Shown here: piece by piece, positions 25,889-34,666 of the stretch | Position numbering within the stretch: position 1 is the first letter of the stretch | Layout of the letters: each line of letters starts with the position of its first letter | Source: Profundibacter amoris | Lineage (GTDB): Bacteria > Pseudomonadota > Alphaproteobacteria > Rhodobacterales > Rhodobacteraceae | Direction: 5' to 3' | Assembly (NCBI RefSeq): GCF_003544895.1 | Contig: NZ_CP032125.1 | Span: forward strand, 3,486,001-3,550,000 | DNA length: 64,000 bases | Translations under genes and position numbers: made by a program | Notes under the pieces: generated by a model | Database searches by the model: none | The model's input: only the letters and a program-made list of their open reading frames with translations | Told to the model about the DNA's origin: nothing

Positions 25889-27100
25889 GTGGCTACTGCA
25901 AAGAAACCGGCGCGGGGCAATGGTACCAAAGGCGGGAAAGACGCCAAATCCAAAGATATGATCGAGGATGCGGTGGTGGTAGAGAAACCGGCCAAGCCTA
26001 AGAAGACCAAGGTCGAGGACAAACCGGCGGGCGCCAACGATACGCCAAAAGATGATACACCAAAATCTGACAAGCCGAAATCGGTATTTATGCCGATGCT
26101 GTTGGGGGGTGTGTTATCCGGTGCAATCGGGTTTGGCGCGGCGAGCTATTATTTCATGAATCGCCCCTCTGATGTTGAACAGAATCTGGCCAAGGTTCAG
26201 GCGACACTGCAAAGCCAGCAAACCGCGCTAAAAGATGTGACGACGCAGGTTGGCGGTTTGCCGGATGCCGTTGAGGGCGCAAAGATCGAAGCAAGTGCGG
26301 CGGTTGCTGCGTTGGCATCGACCACCGCTGACAAGGATAAAGAGCTTTCCGCAACCTTGGCAGATTTGACCAGCAAGCTTGAAGATATAGAAGCACGGCT
26401 GACCACGCTTGAAAAACGCCCTGTAGCCGAAGGCGGCATGACAAGCGAAGCCGCTGCAGCCTACGAGCGTGAATTGCAGACCATGCGTGATTTGCTGGCG
26501 ACCCAGCGTGCGGATATTGAAAAACTGGCGGCCGAAGCGACAGCGAAAATCGAAGGTGTGGCACAGCAGGCAGCCGAAGCCGAGAAAAGCGCCGAGCAAA
26601 CAGCCAAAGCGACAGCCGTCAAAGTGGCCGTCGCGCAATTGCAATCGGCGCTGGACAATGGCGGTGCGTTTGAAGCCACCGTCACGAATTTGGCCGAGGC
26701 CGGTGTGGATGTTCCACAGGTGTTAAAGGACGCTGCCAAGGGTGGCGTGCCAACCCTGCTGGATTTGCAGGAAACCTACCCACAGGCCGCGCGGGCCGGT
26801 TTGGCCGCGTCAGTCAAGGCGACAACGGGCGAGGGCGTGGGCGACAAGATTGGTGCGTTTTTTCGGTCTCAGGTCGGGGCACGGTCGCTGGCACCGCGCG
26901 AAGGCGATGATCCGGATGCCGTTTTGTCCCGTGCCGAGGCGGCACTGGGCAAAGGCGATATTGCCGCTGTGGTTGCGCTGATCGGCGCCCTGCCAGAAGA
27001 AGGTCAGGCGGCGATGACCGGTTGGGTAGAACAGGCCGAAACGCGTTTGCAGGCGGTCGAGGCCGTGCGCGCGCTGGCTGACAGTTTAAACGGTAACTAA
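25889..27100 (+). CDS. Mic60/mitofilin-like inner-membrane protein
   Basis: 403 residues. Alphaproteobacterial homologue of mitochondrial Mic60, thought to shape intracytoplasmic membranes and tether them to the outer membrane. A Lys/Pro-rich cytoplasmic segment (residues 1-64) is followed by one transmembrane helix (about 67-89, VFMPMLLGGVLSGAIGFGAA), a long Ala/Glu-rich coiled coil (about 95-260) and a C-terminal mitofilin domain. Start chosen at GTG 25889 (VATAKKPARG) with GAGGGGG 8 bases upstream; the longer TTG start at 25856 adds a poor leader. Between hemD and hemY, a conserved linkage in alphaproteobacteria. Confidence 0.85.
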   Translation: MATAKKPARGNGTKGGKDAKSKDMIEDAVVVEKPAKPKKTKVEDKPAGANDTPKDDTPKSDKPKSVFMPMLLGGVLSGAIGFGAASYYFMNRPSDVEQNLAKVQATLQSQQTALKDVTTQVGGLPDAVEGAKIEASAAVAALASTTADKDKELSATLADLTSKLEDIEARLTTLEKRPVAEGGMTSEAAAAYERELQTMRDLLATQRADIEKLAAEATAKIEGVAQQAAEAEKSAEQTAKATAVKVAVAQLQSALDNGGAFEATVTNLAEAGVDVPQVLKDAAKGGVPTLLDLQETYPQAARAGLAASVKATTGEGVGDKIGAFFRSQVGARSLAPREGDDPDAVLSRAEAALGKGDIAAVVALIGALPEEGQAAMTGWVEQAETRLQAVEAVRALADSLNGN

Positions 27101-27109
27101 GGAAATAAC

Positions 27110-28630
27110 ATGCTCTGGTCCCTGATCAAAATTCTGCTTTTTGTTGCCGCGATTGCGGGGGCAACCTTTGGTGCCGGTTATCTGATGGAAACCGGGTCCA
27201 GCGTGGTGATTACCGTTGCCAACACCGAATTCGTTATCGGTCCGCTGATGATGGTGCTGCTGGCCGTGGCGCTGCTGGTCGGGGTCTGGTTGCTGCTGAA
27301 GGTCATGGGCCTGCTGATCGCCACGTTCAAATTTCTGAACGGCGATGAAACAGCGATTTCCCGCTATTTTGACCGCAACCGCGAAAAACGTGGCTACGAG
27401 GCATTGTCCGAAGGGATGCTGGCGCTGGCTTCCGGCGAAGGACGGGTTGCGATGGCCAAGGCGGCCAAGGCCGAAAAGTATCTGAACAAGCCCGAGCTGA
27501 CCAATCTTCTAAGCGCGCAGGCCGCCGAAATGACCGGCGACAAACGCAAGGCCGAAGAAGTTTACAAACGCCTGTTGCAGGATGACAAAACCCGTTTCGT
27601 CGGGGTGCGCGGGATCATGAAGCAAAAACTGGCCGAGGGGGATACCGAAACCGCCCTGCTGTTGGCCGAAAAGGCCTTTGCCATCAAACCCAAGCACGAG
27701 GAAACGCAGGATACCCTGTTGCGCCTGCAAGCCAGCAAAGAGGATTGGGGCGGGGCACGCAAGACCCTTGGTGCCAAGCTGAAAACCGGCACCTTGCCGC
27801 GTGATGTGCACCGGCGGCGCGATGCGGTTCTGGCCCTGTCCGAGGCCCGCAATGCGCTGGCCGCTGGCGATACCGCCAAGGCAAACGAGGCCGCTATCGA
27901 GGCCAACCGCCTGTCGCCCGATCTGGTGCCCGCCGCTGTAATGGCCGCCAGTGTTTATACGGAAATGGGCAAACTGCGTCCTGCCGCGCGGGTGATCAAA
28001 AAGGCGTGGGAGGCAAACCCCCATCCCGATCTGGCCGCCGCTTTTGCCGCGATTGCGCCGGATGAAACGCCCGAGGCCCGTCTGAAACGGTTCCGCGCAC
28101 TGACCAAGCTGAAACCGGACCACCCCGAAACCCGGATGTTGCTGGCCGAACTGAACATCGCCGCCAAGGATTTTCCCGCCGCCCGCAAGGCGCTGGGTGA
28201 TCTGGTGGAGACCGATCCGACCGCGCGATCGCTAACCATTATGGCAGCGATTGAACGTGGCGAAGGGTCGGACGACACAGTTGTACGTGGCTGGCTGACC
28301 AAGGCACTGACCGCATCACGCGGGCCGCAATGGGTTTGCGACAATTGCCACAGCGTCCACAGCGAATGGGCGCCGGTTTGTCATAACTGCGAGAGTTTCG
28401 ATTCCCTAAGCTGGGTGGTTCCGTCCGAGGGCGAAGTCGCGATGCCCGCCTCGACCGAAATGCTGCCGCTGATCGTTGGCGCACTAGAGGACAAGGTAGA
28501 AGACCCCGTTGAGGAGCCTGTGGTAGAAGCCGAGGTTCTGTCCGAATCCGAGCCTGCCCCGGAAGAACCCGAGGTGGTTGCCGATGGCGAGGTTGTGGCG
28601 CTGGGCGGGGATGAAAAACCTGTAAATTAG
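27110..28630 (+). CDS. hemY: HemY-family membrane TPR protein
   Basis: 506 residues. Two N-terminal transmembrane helices (about 5-27 and 42-68), then HemY_N and TPR-like repeats (ALSEGMLALASGEG, NALAAGDTAKANEAAIEA, PAARKALGDLVE). HemY sits next to hemD in many proteobacteria and is tied to porphyrin synthesis without a proven reaction. The C-terminal part carries a CDNC-CHNC zinc-ribbon (about 410-430) followed by a very acidic tail (EEPVVEAEVLSES onward). It starts 9 bases after mic60. Not related to the Bacillus protoporphyrinogen oxidase also called HemY. Confidence 0.92.
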   Translation: MLWSLIKILLFVAAIAGATFGAGYLMETGSSVVITVANTEFVIGPLMMVLLAVALLVGVWLLLKVMGLLIATFKFLNGDETAISRYFDRNREKRGYEALSEGMLALASGEGRVAMAKAAKAEKYLNKPELTNLLSAQAAEMTGDKRKAEEVYKRLLQDDKTRFVGVRGIMKQKLAEGDTETALLLAEKAFAIKPKHEETQDTLLRLQASKEDWGGARKTLGAKLKTGTLPRDVHRRRDAVLALSEARNALAAGDTAKANEAAIEANRLSPDLVPAAVMAASVYTEMGKLRPAARVIKKAWEANPHPDLAAAFAAIAPDETPEARLKRFRALTKLKPDHPETRMLLAELNIAAKDFPAARKALGDLVETDPTARSLTIMAAIERGEGSDDTVVRGWLTKALTASRGPQWVCDNCHSVHSEWAPVCHNCESFDSLSWVVPSEGEVAMPASTEMLPLIVGALEDKVEDPVEEPVVEAEVLSESEPAPEEPEVVADGEVVALGGDEKPVN

Positions 28631-28671
28631 GGCTACCGTTTTTTGGGAAAGCTGGGTAAAACCACGCCAAT

Positions 28672-28747
28672 GCCGCATTAGCTCAGCTGGTAGAGCAATT
28701 GCTTCGTAAGTAATGGGTCGGGGGTTCAAGTCCCTCATGCGGCACCA
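28672..28747 (+). tRNA. tRNA-Thr (CGT anticodon)
   Basis: 76 bases including encoded CCA. Acceptor stem GCCGCAT/ATGCGGC; D-arm TTAGCTCAGCTGGTAGAGC; anticodon arm ATTGC-TTCGTAA-GTAAT with anticodon CGT reading ACG (Thr); T-arm GGGGGTTCAAGTCCCTC. Cloverleaf complete. The LysR gene on the other strand ends 1 base after the CCA. Confidence 0.95.
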
Positions 28748-28748
28748 C

Positions 28749-29666
28749 TTATATTGTAAGTGATTCCTGTTCGGATATTACATAAGGTAATATGCTGGCT
28801 ACAAAGGCCTCGATAAATTCCAGCGTGATGATGGATGGCGACGTGGTAATTGGTCTGACCACGGACAGGGTATGCGGGACGACGGGGCGAAACGGGCGCA
28901 TATCGACGTTTTTGTCCAGAAATTGCACCGCATCCAGTTCGCTGATCACAGACACGCCGTTGCCTTGGGAAACAAAGGTGCAGGCGGCTGTAAACTGGCG
29001 GATTTCGATCCATGTCGGAATCTTGATGCCACGGCTGGAAAAGGCCTGTTCCAGCGATTTGAAAAACGCGCTGTCGCGGCGTGTATGGATAAGGCGCTCA
29101 CCGGCAATATCTTCGGGCCAGATTTCGGTTTTTTCGCCCAAGGGATGGCCTTTGGGGAAAATACAGACCGTGCGTATGCCGTAACTTTTGCTTTCGGTGG
29201 CGGGGTGGCGGGGGCGCCCGTCGGTGATGCCGCAGTCGTATTGTTCACCGATGATCCATTCCATGATCCGCTCGGGACGGTCCGGTTCAAGGGTAATTGT
29301 GACCCCCGGTTTGCTTTCTAGAAATTGCGATAAAACCTTGGGTAAATGGCTGGTTGCGAACCCCGGCAGGCAGGCGATGCGCAGATGGCCTGCCGCACGT
29401 TCGGGAATGTCGCGCTTCAGGGTTTCAAGGCGTTGCAGCCCTTCCAGAACCTGCTGCACTTCGGTCAGCAAATAGCGGGCTTCGGGTGTGGGTTCCAGAC
29501 GGCCGTGATGGCGGGTGAACAAGGTGAATCCGACAGAATTTCCGAAGCTGGACAACAGACGGCTAACGGCGGGTTGGGAAATGCCCAGTTGTGCGGCGGC
29601 ACCGGTGACACTGCCAAGGCTGGCAACCGAGTTGAATGCTTGTAACTGTCTAAGGCTGAGTGACAC
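28749..29666 (-). CDS. LysR-family regulator divergent from the ugp operon
   Basis: 305-residue LysR-type regulator. N-terminal HTH: MSLSLRQLQAFNSVASLGSV, then TGAAAQLGISQPAVSRLLSS. The effector domain is normal (AAGHLRIACLPGF at about 93-105, IIGEQYDCGITDG). It is transcribed away from the ugpB-A-E-C genes, with a perfect palindrome of 8-base arms 43 bases before its start. Its closeness suggests it controls the transporter, possibly in response to a substrate or metabolite. Its gene ends 1 base past tRNA-Thr. Confidence 0.92.
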   Translation of the reverse strand: MSLSLRQLQAFNSVASLGSVTGAAAQLGISQPAVSRLLSSFGNSVGFTLFTRHHGRLEPTPEARYLLTEVQQVLEGLQRLETLKRDIPERAAGHLRIACLPGFATSHLPKVLSQFLESKPGVTITLEPDRPERIMEWIIGEQYDCGITDGRPRHPATESKSYGIRTVCIFPKGHPLGEKTEIWPEDIAGERLIHTRRDSAFFKSLEQAFSSRGIKIPTWIEIRQFTAACTFVSQGNGVSVISELDAVQFLDKNVDMRPFRPVVPHTLSVVRPITTSPSIITLEFIEAFVASILPYVISEQESLTI

Positions 29667-29708
29667 GTTTTATTCCTTGATCAGGTAAATGGTTTTGAAC
29701 GTCATTCA

Positions 29709-29725
29709 TATAACATTATGTTATA
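29709..29725. promoter_or_regulatory. Perfect palindrome, probable LysR binding site
   Basis: TATAACAT-T-ATGTTATA: 8-base arms around a single central base. It contains a T-N11-A motif typical of LysR recognition sites and lies 43 bases before the LysR start. Confidence 0.65.
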
Positions 29726-29831
29726 ATTAGAAGCCTGAAATAGTGTTTGCATTATCTTTTTGGGTATGTTCCGATGATCCTAATCTTGCGGTTCATCGGG
29801 GCTACAGATCATGGGGAAATTCATTTTTCTG

Positions 29832-29849
29832 TTGTCATGATTCTGTCAC
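29832..29849 (+). promoter_or_regulatory. Pho box upstream of ugpB
   Basis: TTGTCAT-GATT-CTGTCAC: two 7-base direct repeats 11 bases apart, close to the PhoB consensus CTGTCAT-N4-CTGTCAT. It ends 57 bases before the ugpB start; GATAAA about 10 bases on could be the -10. This fits phosphate-starvation control of a glycerol-3-phosphate transporter. Confidence 0.65.
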
Positions 29850-29905
29850 CGGTTTGCAGATAAAGAACGAGTCATGTGACACATGGCAAACAAAGGGAGA
29901 ATGCT

Positions 29906-31213
29906 ATGAATTTATTCAAGAAACTTGCGGTCGGTGCAGTGACATCCATGTCGCTGATGGCCAGTGCCGCATATGCACAGGTCGAAATCCAGTGGTGGCA
30001 CGCGATGGGCGGTCGTCTGGGCGAAGTGGTTGAAGAGATCGCGGCAAAATACAACGCGTCCCAAAGCGAATATGTTGTGGTTCCGACCTATAAGGGCGGT
30101 TACGAGGACACAATGACAGCGGGTATCGCTGCGTTCCGCGCCAAGCAGCAGCCGAATATCATCCAGATTTTCGATGCCGGTGCCGCAACCATCATCTATT
30201 CCAAGGGCGCCGTTGTTCCGGTGGCCGATCTGCTGGAAAAATATGCCGGTGGCTTTGACAGCACCGACTATATCGAAGGTGTTCGCTATTTCTATGCCGA
30301 CAACGAAGGCAAGATGATCGGCATGCCGTTCAACTCCTCGACACCTCTGCTGTATTACAACAAGGATATTTTTGCCAAGGTCGGTCTGGATGGCCCGCCC
30401 GCGACCTGGGAAGAGCTGGAAGCAATGGCGCCGAAGCTGAAAGAAGCCGGATATCAGGCGCTGGCCCAAAGCCACAGCCCGTGGATCTGGGCCGAGAATT
30501 TCATGAGCCGTCACAACCTGCCATTGGCAACCGCCAACAACGGTTATGATTCAACCGATGTGAAAATCCTCTACAACACGCCTGAACTGCGCATGCACTG
30601 GACCAAGGTCAAGGAATGGCTGGACAAGGGCTGGTACGGTTACTATGGACGTGGCTGGGGCGACAATCAGGACGCATTTGTGCAGCAGAAAGTTGCAATG
30701 TGGCTGGGTTCGTCCGGCTCCTTCGGCGGTTTGACAAAAAGTGCTGAATTCAAATTCGGCGCGGCCTATCTGCCTTACTGGAAAAGTGTTGTAGACGAGC
30801 CGACATCGACCTTCATCGGGGGTGCGGCCCTGTTTGCCATGGCCGGCAAGAGCGAAGAGGAAAACAAAGGCGTTGCCGATTTCCTCAAGTTCCTGACCAA
30901 TCCCGAAATGCAGTATTTCTGGCATCGTGAAACCGGCTATGTTCCGATCACAAACGCTGCTTATGAAATGGCCAAGGCTGACGGCTATTACGATACTACA
31001 CCGGACGCCGAGATCGGTATTCTGCAGCTGACACAGAAAAGCGGCGAATGGACCAAGGGCTATCGTCTGGGCTTCTATGTGCAGATCCGCGAAGTTATGT
31101 ATAAAAACTTCGAGGATATCCTGTCTGGCAAAGCATCGGTAGAAGATGCCTTTGCCGCAATCGAGAAAGACGGTAACGCATTGTTGGCCCGCTTCCACGA
31201 TACATATAAATAA
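29906..31213 (+). CDS. ugpB: Periplasmic binding protein, UgpB-like (glycerol-3-phosphate type)
   Basis: 435-residue extracellular solute-binding protein with signal peptide MNLFKKLAVGAVTSMSLMAS ending at AYA. The mature start VEIQWWHAMGGRLGEVVEEI and NASQSEYVVVPTYKGGYEDT closely follow UgpB, with further agreement at FNSSTPLLYYNKDIFAKVGLD. UgpB captures sn-glycerol-3-phosphate or its diesters. Start at 29906 (MNLFKK) with GGGAGA 7 bases upstream. Downstream a strong hairpin separates it from the permease genes, which would allow higher binding-protein expression. Confidence 0.92.
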   Translation: MNLFKKLAVGAVTSMSLMASAAYAQVEIQWWHAMGGRLGEVVEEIAAKYNASQSEYVVVPTYKGGYEDTMTAGIAAFRAKQQPNIIQIFDAGAATIIYSKGAVVPVADLLEKYAGGFDSTDYIEGVRYFYADNEGKMIGMPFNSSTPLLYYNKDIFAKVGLDGPPATWEELEAMAPKLKEAGYQALAQSHSPWIWAENFMSRHNLPLATANNGYDSTDVKILYNTPELRMHWTKVKEWLDKGWYGYYGRGWGDNQDAFVQQKVAMWLGSSGSFGGLTKSAEFKFGAAYLPYWKSVVDEPTSTFIGGAALFAMAGKSEEENKGVADFLKFLTNPEMQYFWHRETGYVPITNAAYEMAKADGYYDTTPDAEIGILQLTQKSGEWTKGYRLGFYVQIREVMYKNFEDILSGKASVEDAFAAIEKDGNALLARFHDTYK

Positions 31214-31222
31214 GCCATACTG

Positions 31223-31256
31223 TGGCCAGCGGAGGTAAGACTCTGCTGGCCATTTT
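31223..31256 (+). terminator. Hairpin/attenuator between ugpB and ugpA
   Basis: TGGCCAGCGGAG, loop GTAAGA, CTCTGCTGGCCA: a 12-bp stem with one G-T pair followed by TTTT. It is well placed 9 bases after the ugpB stop and 25 bases before ugpA. It likely protects or attenuates the mRNA so that ugpB is made in excess. Confidence 0.75.
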
Positions 31257-31280
31257 CAATACCCGGAAAGCATCTGCTGA

Positions 31281-32159
31281 ATGAAACGCGTCCAGTTTGA
31301 ACACAGCCCGATCCCCTATCTGTTTGTGGCACCGCAGCTGCTGATTATTGCCATCTTTTTCCTGTGGCCTGCCGGTCAGGCCGTTTACCAGTCGTTCCTG
31401 CTTGAGGACGCTTTCGGGCTGTCCTCGCAATTTGTCTGGTTCCGCAACTATTCCGATACGATTTTCAACGAAAGCTGGCTTCAGTCCGCATGGTTCACCG
31501 CGATCTTTTCCACTCTGGTGACGTTTCTGTCGCTGGGTCTTGCCCTGTTATTGGCCGTAAAGGCGAACGAGGTAATCCGCGGTGCGAGTACCTATAAAAC
31601 GTTGTTGATGTGGGCCTATGCGATTGCGCCGCCGGTGGCCGGCCTGATGGGCAATCTGATGTTCAACCCGCTGATCGGGGACATGTACCATTTCATGAAC
31701 TCGTTCGGGTATGATTTCGATCACAAGCTGCATGAAACAGACGCTGCATTTGTCGTGATCCTGATTTCTGTCTGGAAACAGGTCAGCGTGAATTTCATCT
31801 TTTTCCTCTCCGGCCTTCAGGGCATCCCGAAATCCGTAACCGAAGCCGCGACGATGGATTGCAAAAGCCCGACGCGCCGGTTCTGGACCATCACCTTTCC
31901 GCTGCTGGCACCGACAACGTTTTTCCTGATGGTCACCAACATCACCTATGCGTTTTTCGAAACCTTCGGCATCATCGACACCACTACGCAGGGGGCACCG
32001 GGCGGGGCGACGACAACGCTGGTTTACAAGGTGTTTCAGGACGGCTTTCGCGGGGCGGACATCGGCGGGTCATCCGCGCAATCAGTGGTTCTGATGCTGG
32101 TGGTTCTGGTTCTGACGGTGATCCAGTTCCGGTTTATCGAGCGCAAAGTGCATTATTAG
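31281..32159 (+). CDS. ugpA: ABC transporter permease UgpA-like
   Basis: 292-residue inner-membrane permease with six hydrophobic segments. The start MKRVQFEHSPIPYLFVAPQ is typical. The cytoplasmic EAA loop that docks on the ATPase reads EAATMDCKSPTRRFWTITFP, where the family pattern is EAA-x-x-D-G-A; the Gly is Cys and the Ala is Lys. The rest, including LLAPTTFFLMVTNITYAFFETF, is normal. Pairs with ugpE, ugpB and ugpC. Clear in overall identity; the loop change is noted in the findings. Confidence 0.93.
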   Translation: MKRVQFEHSPIPYLFVAPQLLIIAIFFLWPAGQAVYQSFLLEDAFGLSSQFVWFRNYSDTIFNESWLQSAWFTAIFSTLVTFLSLGLALLLAVKANEVIRGASTYKTLLMWAYAIAPPVAGLMGNLMFNPLIGDMYHFMNSFGYDFDHKLHETDAAFVVILISVWKQVSVNFIFFLSGLQGIPKSVTEAATMDCKSPTRRFWTITFPLLAPTTFFLMVTNITYAFFETFGIIDTTTQGAPGGATTTLVYKVFQDGFRGADIGGSSAQSVVLMLVVLVLTVIQFRFIERKVHY

Positions 32160-32163
32160 GGGG

Positions 32164-33018
32164 ATGGGAAAAATGAACAGACATACCGCAATCACCCATT
32201 TCATCCTGATCATCGGGGCCATGTTCATGACGCTGCCGGTCTGGGTGGCCTTCATGACATCCACCCACGCGCCGGAAACCATCCTGCGTGAAGGGCTGCA
32301 ATTCTGGCCCGGCGGGCATTTTCTGGAGACCTATAACGAAGTGCTGTTCGAGCCGGGCGGCGTGATGAAAAAGGTCACAGCACTTGGCATGATGAAGAAC
32401 AGCCTGATACTGGGTATCGGGTTTTCGGTGGGCAAGGTGATCATTTCGATGTTTGCCGCTTATGCCATTGTCTATTTCCGGTTCCGCATGGCGAATTTCC
32501 TGTTCTGGATCATCTTCATGACGCTGCTGCTGCCGCTCGAGGTTCGCATCATTCCGTCCTACAAGGTGGTTGCCGATCTGGGCCTGCTGGACACCCACAC
32601 CGGCCTGATTGTACCGCTGATTGCCTCGGCCACGGGGACATTCTTTTTCAGGCAGTTCTTTCGCTCGGTGCCCGATGAAATCCTGGAAGCGGCGCGTCTG
32701 GACGGGGCCAGCGCATGGCGGTTCTTCATCGATATTCTGGTGCCCCTGTCGAAAACCATGATTGCGGCCATTCTGATCATCATGTTCGTGGTCGGCTGGA
32801 ACCAGTATTTGTGGCCGCTGATCATGACCACCAAAGAAGAAAACTATACGCTCGTGATCGGGATCAAACAGATTTACCAGGTGTTGAACGAAGGCGGCGA
32901 GTTGCCGCAATTCCAGAAGGCATTTGCGCTGACCATTCTGGCGACATTGCCGCCGGTTCTGGTGGTGCTGGTATTTCAGAAATGGTTCGTCAAGGGCCTT
33001 GTGGAGAGTGAGAAATAA
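32164..33018 (+). CDS. ugpE: ABC transporter permease UgpE-like
   Basis: 284-residue second permease of the transporter, six predicted transmembrane helices, with an intact EAA loop ([20 protein letters not shown]). Starts 4 bases after ugpA; two possible starts, ATG 32164 (MGKMNRH) or ATG 32173, both near the GGGGG ribosome site. Ends with TAATG overlap into ugpC. Confidence 0.94.
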   Translation: MGKMNRHTAITHFILIIGAMFMTLPVWVAFMTSTHAPETILREGLQFWPGGHFLETYNEVLFEPGGVMKKVTALGMMKNSLILGIGFSVGKVIISMFAAYAIVYFRFRMANFLFWIIFMTLLLPLEVRIIPSYKVVADLGLLDTHTGLIVPLIASATGTFFFRQFFRSVPDEILEAARLDGASAWRFFIDILVPLSKTMIAAILIIMFVVGWNQYLWPLIMTTKEENYTLVIGIKQIYQVLNEGGELPQFQKAFALTILATLPPVLVVLVFQKWFVKGLVESEK

Positions 33019-34094
33019 TGGCTGGAGTTGAACTAAAGGGTGTTCGCAAGGTTTACCCGAACGGGGCCGAGGCAATCCGTGGCGTGGACATGCAGATCGC
33101 GGATGGCGAACTGGTGGTCTTCGTTGGCCCGTCCGGCTGTGGCAAGTCGACTTTGCTGCGGATGGTGGCGGGGCTGGAAACCATCACCGAAGGGGAAATC
33201 TCAATCGGGGATCGGGTGATCAACGATGTATCGCCATCGGATCGCGATGTGGCGATGGTGTTCCAGAACTACGCCCTGTATCCGCATATGACGGTTCGCG
33301 GGAACATGTCCTATGGTCTGAAAAACCGCAAAATCCCCAAGGACGAGATTAGGCGGATCGTCGAGGAAACCGCCAGGATGCTGAGGATTGACGATTATCT
33401 GGATCGTCAGCCGAACGAACTGTCCGGCGGCCAGCGCCAGCGGGTTGCGATGGGTCGGGCGATTGTGCGCAACCCCAAGGTTTTCCTGTTTGACGAACCG
33501 CTGTCCAATCTGGATGCCAAACTGCGGGTGCAGATGCGGATCGAAATCAAGCGCCTGCAACGGCGGATGAATGTCACCAGCATCTATGTGACCCACGACC
33601 AGACCGAGGCGATGACTCTGGCCGACCGTCTGGCCGTGATCAACGAGGGCCGCGTCGAGCAGATGGGCGCCCCGATGGAGCTGTACTCAAACCCCAGAAC
33701 CCTGTTTGTTGCGTCCTTTATTGGCGCGCCGCAAATGAACCTGATCCCGGTCCGGTTTGACGGAACGGATCTGGGGGATGGTGTCAGCCGTTTCGCGGGC
33801 TTTTCCGATCTGCCGATGGACACCGATCTGGTGCTGGGTGTGCGGCCGGATATCCTGTCAATCACTGCCGATGGCCAACTGGATTTTCGCGTGGATCTGG
33901 TGGAACAGCACGGTGGTGAAAACCTGATTTACGGCACGATTGTCGGATCGGATCAGGGGACCGCGCACGGGTTGGAAATTTGCCTGAAGGCCAATCAGCA
34001 AATGTTGCCCAAGGTCGAGGATACGCTGCAATTGGGGTTTGACCCGACAAAGGCGTTCGTATTCCGCAAAGACACCGGTGAACGCCTGATTTAA
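33018..34094 (+). CDS. ugpC: ABC transporter ATPase UgpC-like
   Basis: 358-residue ATPase of the MalK/UgpC group. Walker [10 protein letters not shown] at about 37-45, Q-loop [10 protein letters not shown], signature [14 protein letters not shown], Walker B VFLFDEP, switch His in [10 protein letters not shown]. The C-terminal regulatory OB domain (from about residue 240, [11 protein letters not shown] onward) is present. Its end is 2 bases from the end of the convergent small membrane-protein gene. Confidence 0.96.
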   Translation: MAGVELKGVRKVYPNGAEAIRGVDMQIADGELVVFVGPSGCGKSTLLRMVAGLETITEGEISIGDRVINDVSPSDRDVAMVFQNYALYPHMTVRGNMSYGLKNRKIPKDEIRRIVEETARMLRIDDYLDRQPNELSGGQRQRVAMGRAIVRNPKVFLFDEPLSNLDAKLRVQMRIEIKRLQRRMNVTSIYVTHDQTEAMTLADRLAVINEGRVEQMGAPMELYSNPRTLFVASFIGAPQMNLIPVRFDGTDLGDGVSRFAGFSDLPMDTDLVLGVRPDILSITADGQLDFRVDLVEQHGGENLIYGTIVGSDQGTAHGLEICLKANQQMLPKVEDTLQLGFDPTKAFVFRKDTGERLI

Positions 34095-34096
34095 GT

Positions 34097-34486
34097 TTAG
34101 GTGAACTGCCGATAGGCTTTGATGGCAACGGCTGAAATCACCACCCAGACACCGGTGCGGATTATCATTGCACCGACGGTGCGCATTTCATAGGCCGTGC
34201 CCTGCATGACAACCACACCGAAGGCCGCAAAGACCAAAGCGGTGGCAATGGCAATCCAGATCGACAGCTTCAGCCCCCAGTCCAGCCGTTTGGCCAAACC
34301 ATAAGCCGCCGCCAGATAGGCAAAGCCGGCGATAAAGTTGAACCACAGCACAAAGGGCACGGCATTGCCGACCTCTTTGTTGCCGCTCAGGGCCATGCCG
34401 CCCGAGAACACTGTCAAAAGGCCAAACAAGGCAGCAACAACAACGACGATTTTCAAGGACAGGCTGAAGGGGCGCGGATTGGACAT
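34097..34486 (-). CDS. Small four-helix membrane protein, unknown function
   Basis: 129 residues with four hydrophobic segments (IVVVVAALFGLLTVFSGGM, FVLWFNFIAGFAYLAAAYG, LSIWIAIATALVFAAFGVVVM, MIIRTGVWVVISAVAI). No motif recognised. Start at 34486 with AAAGGA upstream. A perfect 7-base palindrome lies 30 bases before the start, in the style of a repressor operator. The gene tail faces ugpC and its upstream region borders the flagellar cluster. Confidence 0.75.
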   Translation of the reverse strand: MSNPRPFSLSLKIVVVVAALFGLLTVFSGGMALSGNKEVGNAVPFVLWFNFIAGFAYLAAAYGLAKRLDWGLKLSIWIAIATALVFAAFGVVVMQGTAYEMRTVGAMIIRTGVWVVISAVAIKAYRQFT

Positions 34487-34515
34487 GATAGATTCCTTTT
34501 CGGGCAGGAAGGGTT

Positions 34516-34537
34516 TTAGTTATAGAGCGCTAACTAA
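34516..34537. promoter_or_regulatory. Palindromic operator before the small membrane-protein gene
   Basis: TTAGTTA, 8-base spacer TAGAGCGC, TAACTAA. Perfect 7-base arms, 30 bases from the start at 34486. TetR/MarR-type regulators often use such sites. No matching regulator gene is adjacent. Confidence 0.5.
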
Positions 34538-34603
34538 AATATCCTTGTTCAAGAGTCAATGCATCAGGTTGCACTGATAGCAATATACCAACAATTTGAA
34601 AGG

Positions 34604-34619
34604 TTAAGCGTGTGTTTAC
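34604..34619 (+). promoter_or_regulatory. CtrA-like site upstream of motB
   Basis: TTAA-GCGTGTG-TTTAC, one mismatch to TTAA-N7-TTAAC, 48 bases before the motB start. It is the first promoter of the flagellar cluster. Confidence 0.45.
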
Positions 34620-34666
34620 TTGCGCCTGCTACTCCTGTCCTTGGGTGAATAAAACGAGGTGGTGGG

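Noticed and set aside
27110-28630. Protoporphyrinogen oxidase (the other protein called HemY)
   Set aside because: No FAD-binding GxGxxG motif; the protein has two N-terminal transmembrane helices and TPR-like repeats as in proteobacterial HemY.
32134-33075. Long minus-strand open frame antisense to ugpE
   Set aside because: ugpE is clear on the other strand; the antisense frame is His/Gln/Arg-rich low-complexity with no family resemblance.
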